NCBI RefSeq assembly: GCF_030272615.1
Contig: NC_081411.1
Coordinates: 38,820,640 to 38,884,639 of the forward strand
Reading direction: 5' to 3'
From: Cryptomeria japonica
Lineage: Eukaryota; Streptophyta; Pinopsida; Cupressales; Cupressaceae
Length of the DNA stretch: 64,000 nucleotides
Below, in pieces: positions 12,447-24,773 of the stretch; the first letter of the stretch is position 1, and each line of letters starts with the position of its first letter. The notes under the pieces were generated by a model, which was given only the letters and a program-made list of their open reading frames with translations, had not been told where the DNA came from and made no database searches. The position numbers and the translations under genes are program-made.

Positions 12447-15400
12447 ATGTATAAGAGAGATGCACCAAAGCTGAACAAGTCAGGTTTCTCTACATGGCAG
12501 AAAAGGATGAAGCTACAACTATTAGGATTTGGAGAATATGTTGTATATTATCTGGAGAATGATTTCATTACATCGAGCACCTATCCATTGACAATGGAAG
12601 AGATAGAAGAAAAGAAAGAACATATCCAAGCAATGATTGAAATAACATCTGCATTGACCGACTCAGAGTTTAATGATCGAGAAGGCTGGAATGATGCAAA
12701 GGTAATGTGGGACAAGCTCATATCCATGTATGGTGGACATGAACATGTTCAAAGATCAAAAGTGGATAGTGTAAGAGGACAACATGAATCTATGAGAATG
12801 AATGAAGCTGAGAACATAACCCAGTACAGTAAAAGACTAAAGGAGATTGTCAATCAAATCAAAGGAGCAAGTGGAACCATTGAAGAAAAGGATATAACAA
12901 GTAAGTTGTTAAGAACCCTTCTACTAGCTTATGCAATCTGAGTCTCTACAATCAATGAATTGAGGTCTGTACCCAATATGCCAGTTTCTTTAGATGCTAC
13001 TATTGGTAAGCTACATGCATTTGAGCTAAGTAATTTTGATAATAGTGGGTCATCAATAAATAAAGTTGAATCTGCATTTAGTTCTTTTCATATTGGTGAA
13101 TCTGATGATTACAATGATAGAATGAGTAAGTACACTAAAGGGGATCACAATGGAGCAAGTGAAAGATTTTGCAAGAACATGGAAGAAGTACACAAACTAT
13201 ATGAGGAAATCAAAAAGCAAGAAGAGTTTGAAGCACTATTAGCTAGAAGGTTACCGAGAGGCAAAGGTAAGTATAAAGGAAAACTACCTTTGAAATGTTT
13301 CAATTTTGATAAGATAGGACATATGGCTTCTAACTGTCCTAAAAAAGATTCTATTGAAAAGAGAGATTACCGAGATGACAGACAAAAAGATAACAATTAC
13401 AGAGGACACCGAGGCTTCAGAAGAAGAGATAGAAAGTTATGCTTAATAGCTGATGAGGAATCCAATGATGATAAATCAGATGAAACTGATACAGAGGAAC
13501 TAGTTTATGTGGCTATCAAAGATGGATCAAATGAAGAAAGGTATGAAGAAAAAGACCTAATATCTCACTTAAATACTAATGATTCTTGGATCATAGATAG
13601 TGGATGCTGACATCACATGACAGGTGATAAACACAAGTTTGTTATGTTCGAAGATTATGATGGAGGCTATGTAAGATTTGGTAATGATGCACCATGTCTG
13701 GTAAAAGGTAAAGGATCTATAATACTTCTTGACAATGCAAAATATAATGATGTTTATTGGGTTGAAGGTTTGAAATACAATTTGCTGAGTGCAGCTCAAC
13801 TAAACAATACAGGTTACCGAATAGAATTTTAGAAAGGAATTGTAAAAGTTCATGACAAGCATGGAAAGTTAGCTGCTACCAAGACACAAACAAAAGGTAA
13901 CACATTTCACCTTGACTCAACTCGAAATAAGTGTCTGTATGCAAAGATACATGATACCTGGTTATGGCATAAAAGGTTTTGTCATTTAAATTTTGATAAT
14001 TTGATCAAAATAAGTAAGAAGCACCAAGTAAGAGGTCTACTGAGTTTGGAAAAACCTAAGAATGCTTTGTGCTGAGGATGCCAGATGAGTAAAATGAAAA
14101 GATAAAGCTTTACAAGTAAGTCCTACACTTCTAAGGGAATTTTAGATCTTGTGCACACTGATCTTTGTGGTCCTATGAAAGTTCAAAGTTATTATGGTGA
14201 TAAATATTTCATATTATTTGTGGATGATTATTCAAGGATGATGTCAGTAATGTTTTTAAAAGAAAATTCATAAGCTTTTCAAATGTTTAAATGGTACAAG
14301 GCAAGAGTTGAAAATGAAACAGGAAGACAATTGAAATGTCTTAGATCAGATAGAGGAGGAGAGTTCACATCTGATGAGTTTAACTTATTCTGCAATGATC
14401 ATGGTATAAAAAGACAAGTATCTGTACCGATAACTCTACAACAAAATGGAATTGCTGAGAGAAGAAATAGATCTATTGTGGATTGTGCCAGAACCCTGAT
14501 GATTGAAAAGAAAGTGTCACAAACATTATGGAGAGAAGAAATAAGCACAGTAGTTTACACCCTGAACTGAGTACAATTGAAGAAAGGAACTTTGAAGACA
14601 CCATATGAAATCTGGTATGACAAGAAACCTAATGTAAGTTATTTAAAATCTTTGGAAGTAGATTCTATGTACACAAAGATTATAGAAATGGCAAGTTTAA
14701 TCAAAAAATTGAAGAAGGAACATTTCTTGGTTATTCTTCTAGAAGCATTTAAATGTCTGATCAAATTATCTAACAAAATAGTACAAAGTGCAAATGTGAA
14801 AATTGATGAATTTGCAGAAAGAAATGATGAAGGAAACTCCAAAGAACTAGAAGATTGTGATAAATTTGTCTATGTTCAACTGACAAGTCCTACCGAGAAA
14901 ACTGCAGAAGGAAATGAAGAGAATATCTAGTTACTGAGTGATGAAGAAGATCATACAGAGCATACCAAGCCTATATTAGCCAAGTATGTCAGAAGACATC
15001 ATGCATCAAGTCAGATATATAGGAGATAAGGATGATCCAATGATGGCAAGGAACAAACTGAGACAGAACACATGTCTGATATCTGAATTTGAATTGAGGA
15101 TAGTGAAAGAGGATTTAACAGTGAAGATTGGATAAATGCTATGATAGAAGAGATTGATCAAATCAAGAAGAATGACACATGGACACTGGTCCCAAGACCG
15201 AACGACAAAAATGTAATCAGTACAAAGTGTATTTTCAGAAACATGCTGAATGAAAAAGGTGAGGTCATTCGAAATAAAGCAAGAGTAGTTTGCAAAGGTT
15301 ATGCCCAAGAGGAAGGAATTGATTATGGTGAGACTTTTGCACCTGTGGCTAGACTTGAAGGAGTAAGAACATTGTTGGCATATGTTGCTTACAAGAATTT

Positions 15401-16640
15401 CAAGTTATATCAAATGGATGTCAAATCTGCATTTTTGAATGGTATATTAGAAGAAGAAGTTTTTATTAAACAACCTAAAGGATTTGTTGAAGACAATAAT
15501 AAAGATCAGGTATCTAAATTGAACAAAGCTTTATATGGTTTGAAACAAGAACCTAGAGCATGGTATGAAAGACTGCACTCTTATTTAACCAAGATTGGTT
15601 TTATAAGGACAAGTGAAAACATCAATATGTACATGAAGAATGACAAAAATGGAATATTGATCTCATCCATATTTGTTGATGATATTATCTTTTGTGGAAA
15701 TGACTCTCTATGCAAGAAATTTGGAAATGAAATGAGCAAAGAATTTGAGATGTCATTAATTGGTGACATAAAGTATTTTATAGGTTTACAAATATTGCAA
15801 ATGAAAGATGAAATTTTCATTACTCAATCCAAGTACATAAAGGAAATCTTGAAGAAATTTGGAATGGAGGATTCAAAACTAGTAAGTACTCCTATGACTA
15901 CCAACTGTAAACTATCAAAGAATGATGAATCTGCATCTGTTGATGAGACACTTTACCGATCCATGATTGGAAAACTACAATATGTTGTTCACAGCAGGCC
16001 AGACATAGCACATGCAGTAGGTATAGTTGCAAGATTCTCTGCAGATCCTAAGGAAACACACATGACAGCAATCAAGAGAATTTTCAGATACTTGAAAGGC
16101 ACTGAAGATTATGGCTTAGTATATCAGAAAGGAAAAGAGTTTGATTTAAAAGTTTATACTGATGTTGATTGGGTAGGCAACATTGATGATAGAGAAAGCA
16201 CAAGTGGAGGAGCTTTCTTTTTAGGAGAAAGACTAGTGAGTTAGCTTATCAAGAAACAAGGATGTGTTTCACAGTCAACATTAGAAATTGAATACGTTGC
16301 TGCATCATTGAATTGTACCAACATAGCATGGATCAAACAACTATTGGAAGGTATAAATCAGAAAGTTACCGAGCTAGTAACTATATTTTGTGACAATACT
16401 AGTGCCATTTACATTTTAAAGAATCCTATTATGCACTCTTAGGACAAAGCACATCTCTATAAAATATCATTATCTTAGAGAAGAAGCTCAAGAGAAGAAA
16501 GTGGTGTTGGAGTATGTCAGCACAAAGGAACAAATAGCAGATACCTTTACTAAGCCACTACCACGAGACACTTTTGAGTATCTCAGAAGTAAGTTAGGGG
16601 TCCTACCCCTATCTTCCATTCACTCACCGAGTTCGGTGAA
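12447..16640 (+). pseudogene. gag-pol region of copia element C
   Basis: Domains in order: UBN2-type gag (about 12450-13250, STWQKRMKLQLLG); one CCHC knuckle (13295-13340, CFNFDKIGHMASNC); aspartic protease (about 13585-13830, WIIDSGC); GAG-pre-integrase (about 13890-14110); integrase core (about 14130-14600, RSDRGGEF); reverse transcriptase (about 15140-15900, [11 protein letters not shown] and FVDDIIF); RNase H (about 16090-16610, YTDVDWVG, ending ADTFTKPLP). Gag-pol is a single reading frame in this family. The copy has roughly ten breaks and is a fossil. Confidence 0.9.
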
Positions 16641-16856
16641 CGCATCAATTCGATGACTCTACAAAATATCTTTTAGGAGTTGATGCTGATTTACACACTT
16701 TAGGATGTTTTCTAAAGGTGTGCAGGAAACAATAACAGGGAATAGGAATTGAAGACAAAATGCTTTGACCGAGACTAAGTTGACACATAACAGTAGGAAA
16801 TCACTTCATACAGGAAGAAATTATGTTTTAGTTCTTTACTTTTTGGCATTGTTGTC

Positions 16857-17013
16857 AAAGGGGGAGAAGACTAAAGAAAAGAGGGGAAGACTAATGTATG
16901 GGGCAGAAGACTGATGACAGGGAGAGAGCATTTCTGCATTTCAAAATCTCACAACAATCTGAATCAGTTAGGTCAAATCAATTGGTTTTGCCATCAATGC
17001 CAAAGGGGGAGAT
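16857..17013 (+). other. two polypurine tracts of C
   Basis: AAAGGGGGAGAAG at 16857 and AAAGGGGGAGAT ending at 17013. The second directly abuts the 3' LTR and is the expected plus-strand primer. The first lies about 145 bp upstream in the untranslated tail. Confidence 0.8.
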
Positions 17014-18492
17014 TGTTGGCATTATAACAGACAAAGAGAGATTGTTGGCATTTCAATAAGGATATTGAGAAGGTTGTTGATGATTATGGATATAACTGAT
17101 TAAGGATGTTTTACTATCTTAATATTGTTATTTTGTCATTGATGTCAAGAAATTGATTTTCTAATTCAATATGATGTTGCCATATCTTAAGAAGTATGAT
17201 TTGATGAATATAAAGATGTTGGTAAAAGACATAGAAAGAATGTTAAATAAGGGGAGGAATAAGTTATTCAGTGGGTAACTATTACCGAGTTAGACAATGA
17301 TGAGATCATGATGTTTAGATTATTTTGATATCCTACATATGTTATTGATTGTAAGGTTAATAATATACTATGTTACCGAGCAAAGAACTAAGTCGGTAAA
17401 CCCTAAGCTTATCGCTATTGGTTAATGAAGGTAGAATGTCTACTGAGTAAAGTTTAGTATTTACTGAGTTGCAAACGAGTAGTAACAGAATGCATTGAAT
17501 GAATAAAAGCATTATTTAATGAAGGAAGTTGATGAGTTGGTTATGATTAAATGATTGGTATGCCGTGAATGAAGTTTGTTAAAGAATCTATGGTAAAGGA
17601 AAATCAGCAGGAAGATCTACAATGCAGATTGAATCGTAATACCCTAGCACAAGTTCCAAGAAATATATGCAAGTTCCAAGGCGGGGTAAAACATTTTCAA
17701 ATCGAAGGATACATTGAACCTAGTCAAGTTTGAAGATCTAATGGCTATGATTGATCATGGGATATGTGATCAAGGAGATTAAGTAGTTAGCAAATTGTTT
17801 ATAAATAAGGAACTGTTGATAAACAATGTATGCACAGGGATGCTACATAGTGATTACCGAGCACTGAAGCTTGAAGACCTGTTTGAATAATAGAGTATAG
17901 AGCCCAGCAGATGGACAAGATAAGTCCTAGATTGTATTGAGCAAATAAGAATCTGCTTTACCATTTTAGATGTGAAGTTGCAGATAGATTTTTATTACTT
18001 ATATTTGGCAAAGTGACAGAAAATCTCTTAACTGAGTGGACTTAACAGTCTTATTTGTAAAACCCTCTAGCAAGGTGACATTCTGATTGAGTGTTTGAAA
18101 TCCTTTAACAAGGTCACTTCTAACTAGGTGAAGATCCTAACAGATCTGAGGGAAATCCCTTAACCGGGTCACATCTAGCAATGTGTATGTAATCTTTAAC
18201 AGGATTTGCCTTTAACCAAGCATACTCTAGAAGAGTATATTTCTTAATGGGTCCGAAATCCCACAGTGGTTTTTCCCTATTTGGGTTTCCATGTTAAATT
18301 TGGTGTTATGAGTGTTATGATGTTTATATGCTTTTGAGTTTGCATGTTTAGCAGTTTTGGTTATATTACTGAAGTATATGTTACCGAGGTTGAATATGTT
18401 GTTTTAATGGAAGATTAAGGTTGTATGATTCACCCCCCCTCTCATCTTATTACTTTAGCATCTGTACTTAACATTAAGTATCAAAACTATCA
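17014..18492 (+). repeat. 3' LTR of C
   Basis: 1479 bp, TG...CA, matching 10871-12382 with about 4% substitutions in the part compared. It has one copy of the 29-bp opening unit. Confidence 0.92.
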
Positions 18493-18497
18493 ATTGG

Positions 18498-21435
18498 GAG
18501 ACATTGGAATTATCAAACATAAATTTAAGGCAATTGAGAATCTAGGGTTAAGAAGCATTTTGTATTTACCAATATTCAAGGATGAAGTTATCAGATGCAT
18601 TCTGAGTAGAGTTCGCAAATAAATTCATTTGGTTAGATAGACCCTACATGATCAAGATAGAAGCTATCCTAGTTGTCATCGACTTACCTAGTGTTCGACA
18701 AGAACATGGTGAGAAAATTCCCAATGCCAAAGTTCAAAAACTCATAGTTTGTACACCGGATAATAGATCAATGAGGATAAACACAATCAACAACACAGAC
18801 ACAAAATTTGCAAGCACGATCATAGGATATAAGGTAATTCATTCTAATCGACTCAATTTTGTTGCAAGTTCATGTATTCATGCCACATATCAAATGCTAA
18901 AAAATAATGTGAAGTATGACCTATGTGAATGGATGAGGAGTGAGTTAATGTTAAACCTTAAAAAGGTCAAAGGAACCAAGAAAGGCACAGTCAGATATGT
19001 AAACTTAATTGTCTATTTAATGCTTTATTTTCTAAATGCGTTTCTCGATCTAGGGAAGAAGCAATGGGCTAATGACATACAAGTAGGTATGCAAATCAAA
19101 GAAGCTATCATTGGTCTTGGTACGAGAAATGATGAGAAAGTTTTGGGTTATTTCAAGAAATTTCAAGAGAACATGAGACAAAGGAAAAGAATCTCTAAAA
19201 ACATTATGGAAAAGTATTCCACTGACATATGTTTCATGGTGAAAACCGATGAAACACTCATGGAAGCGGTTGAACCTAGGCAAATTTGGAGCACTGAGCC
19301 TGGATACGAGGTAGATGACAAGATGTTTGAAGTCTATGCAAAGACTCTATTAGATGCCCCCTTGGATAACAAAACAAATCATTTTGGAATAGCAAGAGAA
19401 AAGACTCTTGAAGTGAAAATAGGTTTTAACAGAAAAAGAAGAGAGAATAAAATAGAGAAAATGACTCCATTTATGCAAGATACAATTTACAAGATAGACA
19501 CTCAACTAGGCTCCAAATCTTAACGGACAGTCAAACTAATAGTGGTTGGTACTGAAGCAGTCAAGGAGTCACAAGGACACATTTCCCCAATCTCTTCTGA
19601 CACTCACCCTGAGGATAATGAGCCTCTAACCTTCAGAAGGGTGCAGAGGAAGGATGTGGTAAAACCACCAAAGAGTAACAAAAGGTAGAACCAAGGAGGA
19701 GACTTGTCAGAAAGGTAGCTCAGCCCACTGCACCTCCACCACCAGTAAGGAAGCCAATGGAAAAGAGGAAACTAGTCATACTAGTGACAATAAGTAAAAA
19801 GAAGAAGGGTGATGATACTAGAATTGGTAAGACAACAATAACTTGTGCTGAAATCATTGATGAAGTGACAAAAGATGGGATATTAAAGAATATATCAAAA
19901 TATTATGAATTTTTTGAAGGGAGTGAGCAAAATGAGTTAAAGGAAGCTATTTTATTATATATAGATATCTATAAGAAGGCATTAGTTGATATTTTTAAGG
20001 AGATACCTTTATCCTTATACAATAAGCTCAAAGCTAGGAGACACAACATTGTCAAGAGGGACAAGAAGATAAAAGAAGTTGCACTTTTGGAACAATGTGA
20101 CACTATAAAAAATGAAGAGATGAAAAGATGTATAGATACTGCTAATAGAACAATTTTTAGTAGTAAACAATCAACAGATAAATCTTATGATGGGTAGAGT
20201 AAATGAGGTGGTAAATGAGACAAGTAAGGGGTGGAAAAAATTCTTTTTGAAAAACCTAGACTTTCTCACATCTCAAGAGGAGTTTGCAAAGGCAACATTT
20301 CCTATAATTCCTGACAAATCCAAAGGAAAGGGTATTTGGGCAGTTTTGCTCCACTTTTGACACAATCTCAACTGGTTGTAACTACAGATAGACAACCACA
20401 ACCAATAGTCACAAAGAGTGTACAGTTTATACTAGCACATCCAATATTGAGAAAGAAAGTGTACAAGACACTTGAAACTCTGTCGATGATACTCCATCAG
20501 TAGTAACCGATACTACACTAGGTGGTGAAGCTACCGATGCAAAATAGGATGAGATGGACAAGTTTAAATCAATCGAGTCCACACAAGCAAGAAAAAGAGA
20601 TTCATCGGCAATAGGTTTGGCAATTGGAACTTCTCAGGTCGAGAAGAAATCAGTTTCAGAGTTTTCAATAGAACTAATAAGGATGGCCACTCAGAAATTG
20701 TTGAAGGAAGGAAGTGTAGATAAAGGGTAAATTGATCAATAAGTCTCTATACTACACATTATAATGCCTATCTATCAGATTCTGGATGGAGCAAGCCCCT
20801 CCGCTAAGATCAAAGCTTTAACAGAGAACATATCAAATAACTATCAATCCTTAAGATAGATTGTAGACCGATAGGCTTTAGACAGTTTCTCTACTGCAAA
20901 AAGAGAAACTTTTGATCAAATTATAGAAACTGAGAAGAAGAGGATAGCAGACAAACTTATCCTTATTGAGGTTTGTTTGAAAAAATGTAATAACATTTAC
21001 AGTATGTTGTAATATAGGGTGTCTAGCAACGAATTTAGATGCCAGATTGAAAGAATTGTATGACAAAATAGCTACTATTGCTAATTATTTTGATGGCCTA
21101 ACTACTCTAACTACATCTATTGATGGACAAATTTTGACCATGGAGAACCAAGCTTTTTCTTTTGAGAAAGAAAAAGATAAAATAATTTAAGAAGAACAAG
21201 AAACTTAAGAGGATTGGTGAGTCCAAGACTTGACTCTTTGGGAGTTCACAAGAGAGAATGCATGGATATACTAGCAAAGCCCACACTAGTAGATACACAG
21301 GAAAAAGAATCATTTTCCCACTTACTCAATGTACTTGCATTAGTATCAGATGCTTTCAAATTAGGCTGGGACACATATCTTCAGTTGCTACAAAAGGCTT
21401 ACCCAAAAATCCTGAAGGTGACTAGGCTTGAGTGA
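18498..21435 (+). pseudogene. ORF2 region of B2, main part (unrecognised protein)
   Basis: Resumes after element C. It shows the globular domain (18650-19520; SSCIHATYQMLKNN, CEWMRSELMLN, IWSTEPGYEVDD), a basic linker, the CAEIIDEVTKDGILKN helical block (about 19850), and a C-terminal coiled-coil region (about 20880-21430; LDSLGVHKRECMDILAKP). It corresponds block by block with B1 and E. No known enzyme motif was found. Fossil. Confidence 0.62.
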
Positions 21436-21487
21436 CTCTAACAATATCTTTCATTTTTTTTCTTCACTGGTCTTTGAAATTAATGTC

Positions 21488-21620
21488 AAAGGGGGAGTAT
21501 GTACATATGTGAAAAATATTAGGGAATATGTTATCAGATGAAGTGTGTTGTTCAAGGGGAGCACACGAATAGGGAATCCATTTTTCACATGAGTCTTTCC
21601 ATCAATGCCAAAGGGGGAGA
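21488..21620 (+). other. two polypurine tracts of B2
   Basis: AAAGGGGGAG at 21488 and AAAGGGGGAGA at 21610-21620, the second one base before the 3' LTR. The spacing is about 120 bp, the same layout as in element C. Confidence 0.78.
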
Positions 21621-21621
21621 T

Positions 21622-22438
21622 TGTTGGAAATTGACACTCATTGGATTCATTTTGTTGTCATTGATGACAACAAGATCTAATAGAAGGCAACAAATACTTG
21701 ATGGAAGTCACAAACTAGCACTAGGAGGCATAAACCGATAGACACTGCCATTGGAAGCATTCAGGGCTAAACCAACATCGACATCGGCACCCGACATCAA
21801 TACTTCAAGGAAGCCAATATCAAGGAAGATCTATTTTGTAAATCATTTTTGTAATTATTATTGAGGCCGACATTGAATATCTTTTTGTAAGTATGTTGTA
21901 GGCTGACATAAGGCATATCATATGTAATAGGTATGCAAGTCAATCTAGTAGGTGAATTTTAAACATATAGAAATAGATCAAATAAATATAGCAGAATTGT
22001 AATGCTAATTATATGTGTGTAGATCATTTTTGTATGCGAACATTATATCATGCAATGATCTATAGATAGCTAGGACAACACTCCTAAAGGAGAAACAATA
22101 ATGGTATTAGTTCAAGATTGTGAATCGATACAGAGCAGAACCAAAACTGGAACTCTATCTGGCATAGCAAATGCATTCCCAAGTTCATTTTTCAGCAACT
22201 TACTTCAGTAGAAAGCTTGTAGTCAATGAGACTCTTTAGTGATGAGCAATATGCTCTAGGAAGTGTGTCTTCATCCAAGTGCAGGCACCTATGATCATTT
22301 ATGTGGATGATTTATTGGCTTCTTGTTATATGCTTATTTGTTTGTCGGTACTTACTTTCATGGTGTAGAAAGTTAAAAACTATTCATTCAGGTAGAACAC
22401 TAATTCACCCCCCCTCTTAGTGTTCTCAGATTCCAACA
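21622..22438 (+). repeat. 3' LTR of B2
   Basis: 817 bp, TGTTGG...CCAACA. Shorter than the left LTR because of one internal deletion. Otherwise about 90% alike by eye. Confidence 0.87.
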
Positions 22439-22443
22439 TATAT

Positions 22444-23660
22444 GTTGCCAACAGAATAATTTTTGGCAAAAAACCCTAGAAAATAAGTTTAATGATGGGT
22501 AGAGTAAATGAGATAATAAATGAGACCGGAGATGGTTGGGATAAATTCTTCCAAAAGAATCTCGATTTCCTTACTTTGCAAGAAGAATTTTCTAAGGAAA
22601 CAACTTCCACCATTCAAGAGAGATCTAAAGGGAAAGGAATTTTGGGAAGTTCAGATCAAATTTTGAATGAACCAGTAGTAAATAAGAGTGTACAAACTCC
22701 ACAGGCAGGTAAACCTAAAATTGATGAGTGTACAAACTATATCAGTAGAAACAACATTTGTACAGTTTGAGAAAGGTAATGTAGATAATGTACACGATAC
22801 TGATAATATTATGGATAATACGCCACCGACAGTAACAAATACTACACCAAGCGGCAAAGCCACTAGTGTAAAAGGGGATGAGAAAAAAGATACACCAAGA
22901 GAGGATAAGGGAAAGGAGACTAATAGAACATCCCATACCATATCGGCAGTTTATTCCCCAACAAAAATTTTGGCAATTGACATTTCTCAAGTTGAGAAGA
23001 AATGAATCACAAAGATGAGTACACTTCTCAAGTTTAAGATATTGACAAAGCACACATCTAAAAACTTTCAATCATTACAACAAATTTTTGACTAGCAAGC
23101 ACTTGAAAGATTTACTTTGGCTAAGAGAGCCTCTTTTGATCACATTATTGAGACTGAAAAGGGGAAGGTTGAGGAGAAACTTATACTTATTGAAAATTCT
23201 TTGAAACATTGTACTAATATCTACAGGGTCTATTGTAGTATTGAAATTCTTACAACAAATGCAGATAAGAGGATAAAAGAGTTACAAGACAAGATTGCTA
23301 CTATTGCTAATTGTTTTGATGAACTAACTTCACTTACAACATCTATTGATGGACAAATTTTGACTTTGGAGAATCAAATGTTTTCTTTTGAAAAGGAAAG
23401 AGACAAGATTATTCAGAGAGCAAGAAGTCTTAGAGGTTTGGTGAGTCCAAGATTCAATTCACTTGGTTTACATAAGAGGGAATGCATGGACATGCTTGCA
23501 AATCACACACCGACAGAAGTCACTGAGAAAGAAACACTTGCACATTTACTAAGTGGACTTGTATCCATATTTGAAACTTTCAAAACTAGCTGGGATACCT
23601 ATATATGGTTACTTGAGAAATCTTATCTAGAAATATTGAAATTGGTCAAGCTTCGGTAAA
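22444..23660 (+). pseudogene. ORF2 region of B1, last part
   Basis: Continues B1 ORF2 beyond B2. A hydrophilic stretch is followed by a 180-residue open segment (23117-23659) with heptad-rich helices (RIKELQDKIATIANCFDEL) and the phrase SPRFNSLGLHKRECMDML, which is conserved in B2. Likely an oligomerising coiled coil. Fossil. Confidence 0.62.
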
Positions 23661-23741
23661 AGTAATCTGTAATTATTCATTCTTTTGCATAGATTATTAA
23701 CAATTCTTTCAATACTTTCACTAGCCCTTGGCATTGATGCC

Positions 23742-23910
23742 AAAGGGGGAGGGTATGTATGTGAAAAATATGTATATAATCCTAGGGGGATGATACAAGA
23801 CATAGAGTATATTGCAAAAATAGTCAATCAACTCAGGGGGGAATATTTCAATTGAACCAATAGGGAATACATTTTTTCACATAAGTGTTGACATCAATGC
23901 CAAAGGGGGA
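23742..23910 (+). other. two polypurine tracts of B1
   Basis: AAAGGGGGAGGG at 23742 and AAAGGGGGA at 23902-23910, about 160 bp apart, the second just before the 3' LTR. Confidence 0.76.
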
Positions 23911-23913
23911 TAT

Positions 23914-24773
23914 TGTTGGCAATTGACACTAATTGGATTCATATGTTGTCATTCATGGCAACGAGATTCTCTAGAAGACATATACTGGTAGACACCAACA
24001 TTGGAGGCATATACTAGTAGACACCGGCATTGGAGTATTCACAGTCACAACCGGCACTGACACTGGCACCGACATGCAACACTTCTATGAAGTCGACATC
24101 AGTATGGGATTTGAAAAGTTTTATTCAATCATTTTGCAACTATTGTATAGGACCGACATTTAATATCTTTTCTAATGTATTGTAAGTCGACATAAGGCAT
24201 ATTGTTTTTAAAGGGTATATAAGTCAGTATAGTTGGTCATTGTGATATATAGAAGAGTGTGTAGGACAAGGAAGTAGAAAAGTGTGATGCGAAGGATATG
24301 TATATATCTCATTTATATGGAAAAGTAATATCAGGCAATGATCAGTAGATGGTTTGTAAATAATTCTTGGAGAAAAAGAGATACCTATAAAAGGGTTTAA
24401 AGAACTTGTATAGAATAGAGCTATAACCAAAATTGTTTTTGGCATAGCAGATGCATTTTGTGAGTTCAACATTATTCTTTTATCTCAGCAAAAGCCTATA
24501 GTCAATGAGACTCCTTTTGTGTTGAGCAATGTGCCTTCCTACATGTGTAGACCCCCATACTATGTAATATCTTTCATATGATCAGTGAGTTGATATTGTG
24601 GGTCGCAAATCCCATTATGGTTTTTTGTGTTTGAGGTTTTCCACATATAAATTATGTGTGCTATGGTGTTCATTCATGTGGTTGGTTTATTTACTTCATT
24701 TTATATGTTTCTTCATTTACAGGTTTATATGTGTATGTTCTAATAAGGTTCTTGGATTCATTGTAGTCCAACA
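23914..24773 (+). repeat. 3' LTR of B1
   Basis: 860 bp, TGTTGG...CCAACA. A 49-bp piece near its end, covering the polypyrimidine run, is absent here but present in the two partial copies of this LTR downstream. The last 728 bases also form the left edge of the 13.4-kb tandem duplication. Confidence 0.88.

Larger units (their letters stand above)
10871..18492 (+). mobile_element. Ty1/copia retrotransposon C, full length, inserted in B2
   Basis: 7622 bp with two LTRs (10871-12382 and 17014-18492) and a perfect 5-bp target-site duplication ATTGG (10866-10870 and 18493-18497). The order gag, protease, integrase, reverse transcriptase, RNase H is the copia order. Over the first ~240 aligned bases the LTRs differ at about 10 sites (~4%), so this is the youngest retrotransposon of the nest. 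It looks structurally complete but the coding region has roughly ten breaks. Confidence 0.93.
8160..22438 (+). mobile_element. Non-autonomous LTR element B2, inserted in B1
   Basis: LTRs at 8160-9083 and 21622-22438. A perfect 5-bp target-site duplication TATAT is present at 8155-8159 and 22439-22443, and B1 ORF2 sequence continues on either side. The interior carries the same two coding regions as B1 and E and is itself interrupted by copia element C at 10871-18492. By-eye LTR divergence is about 10%, apart from one internal deletion in the right LTR. Fossil with many breaks. Confidence 0.87.
3846..24773 (+). mobile_element. Non-autonomous LTR element B1 (large, coding LARD-like), outer member of the nest
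   Basis: LTRs at 3846-4737 and 23914-24773, both beginning TGTTGG and ending CCAACA, bound the element. Flanking bases ATAAT (3841-3845) and ATAAC (24774-24778) look like a 5-bp target-site duplication with one change. A tRNA-iMet-type primer site follows the left LTR and a polypurine tract precedes the right one. The interior carries ORF1 (coiled coil, CCHC knuckles) and ORF2 (unrecognised) and no pol domain. Element B2 lies inside it at 8160-22438. By eye the two LTRs differ by roughly 13% plus indels, making B1 the oldest layer. Fossil with many breaks. Confidence 0.85.

Noticed and set aside
24046-24773. Three separate solo-LTR insertions of the B family at 24046, 37443 and 50892
   Set aside because: All three pieces begin at the same internal base and share the same 206-bp flank, so they are copies made by segmental duplication, not independent insertions.
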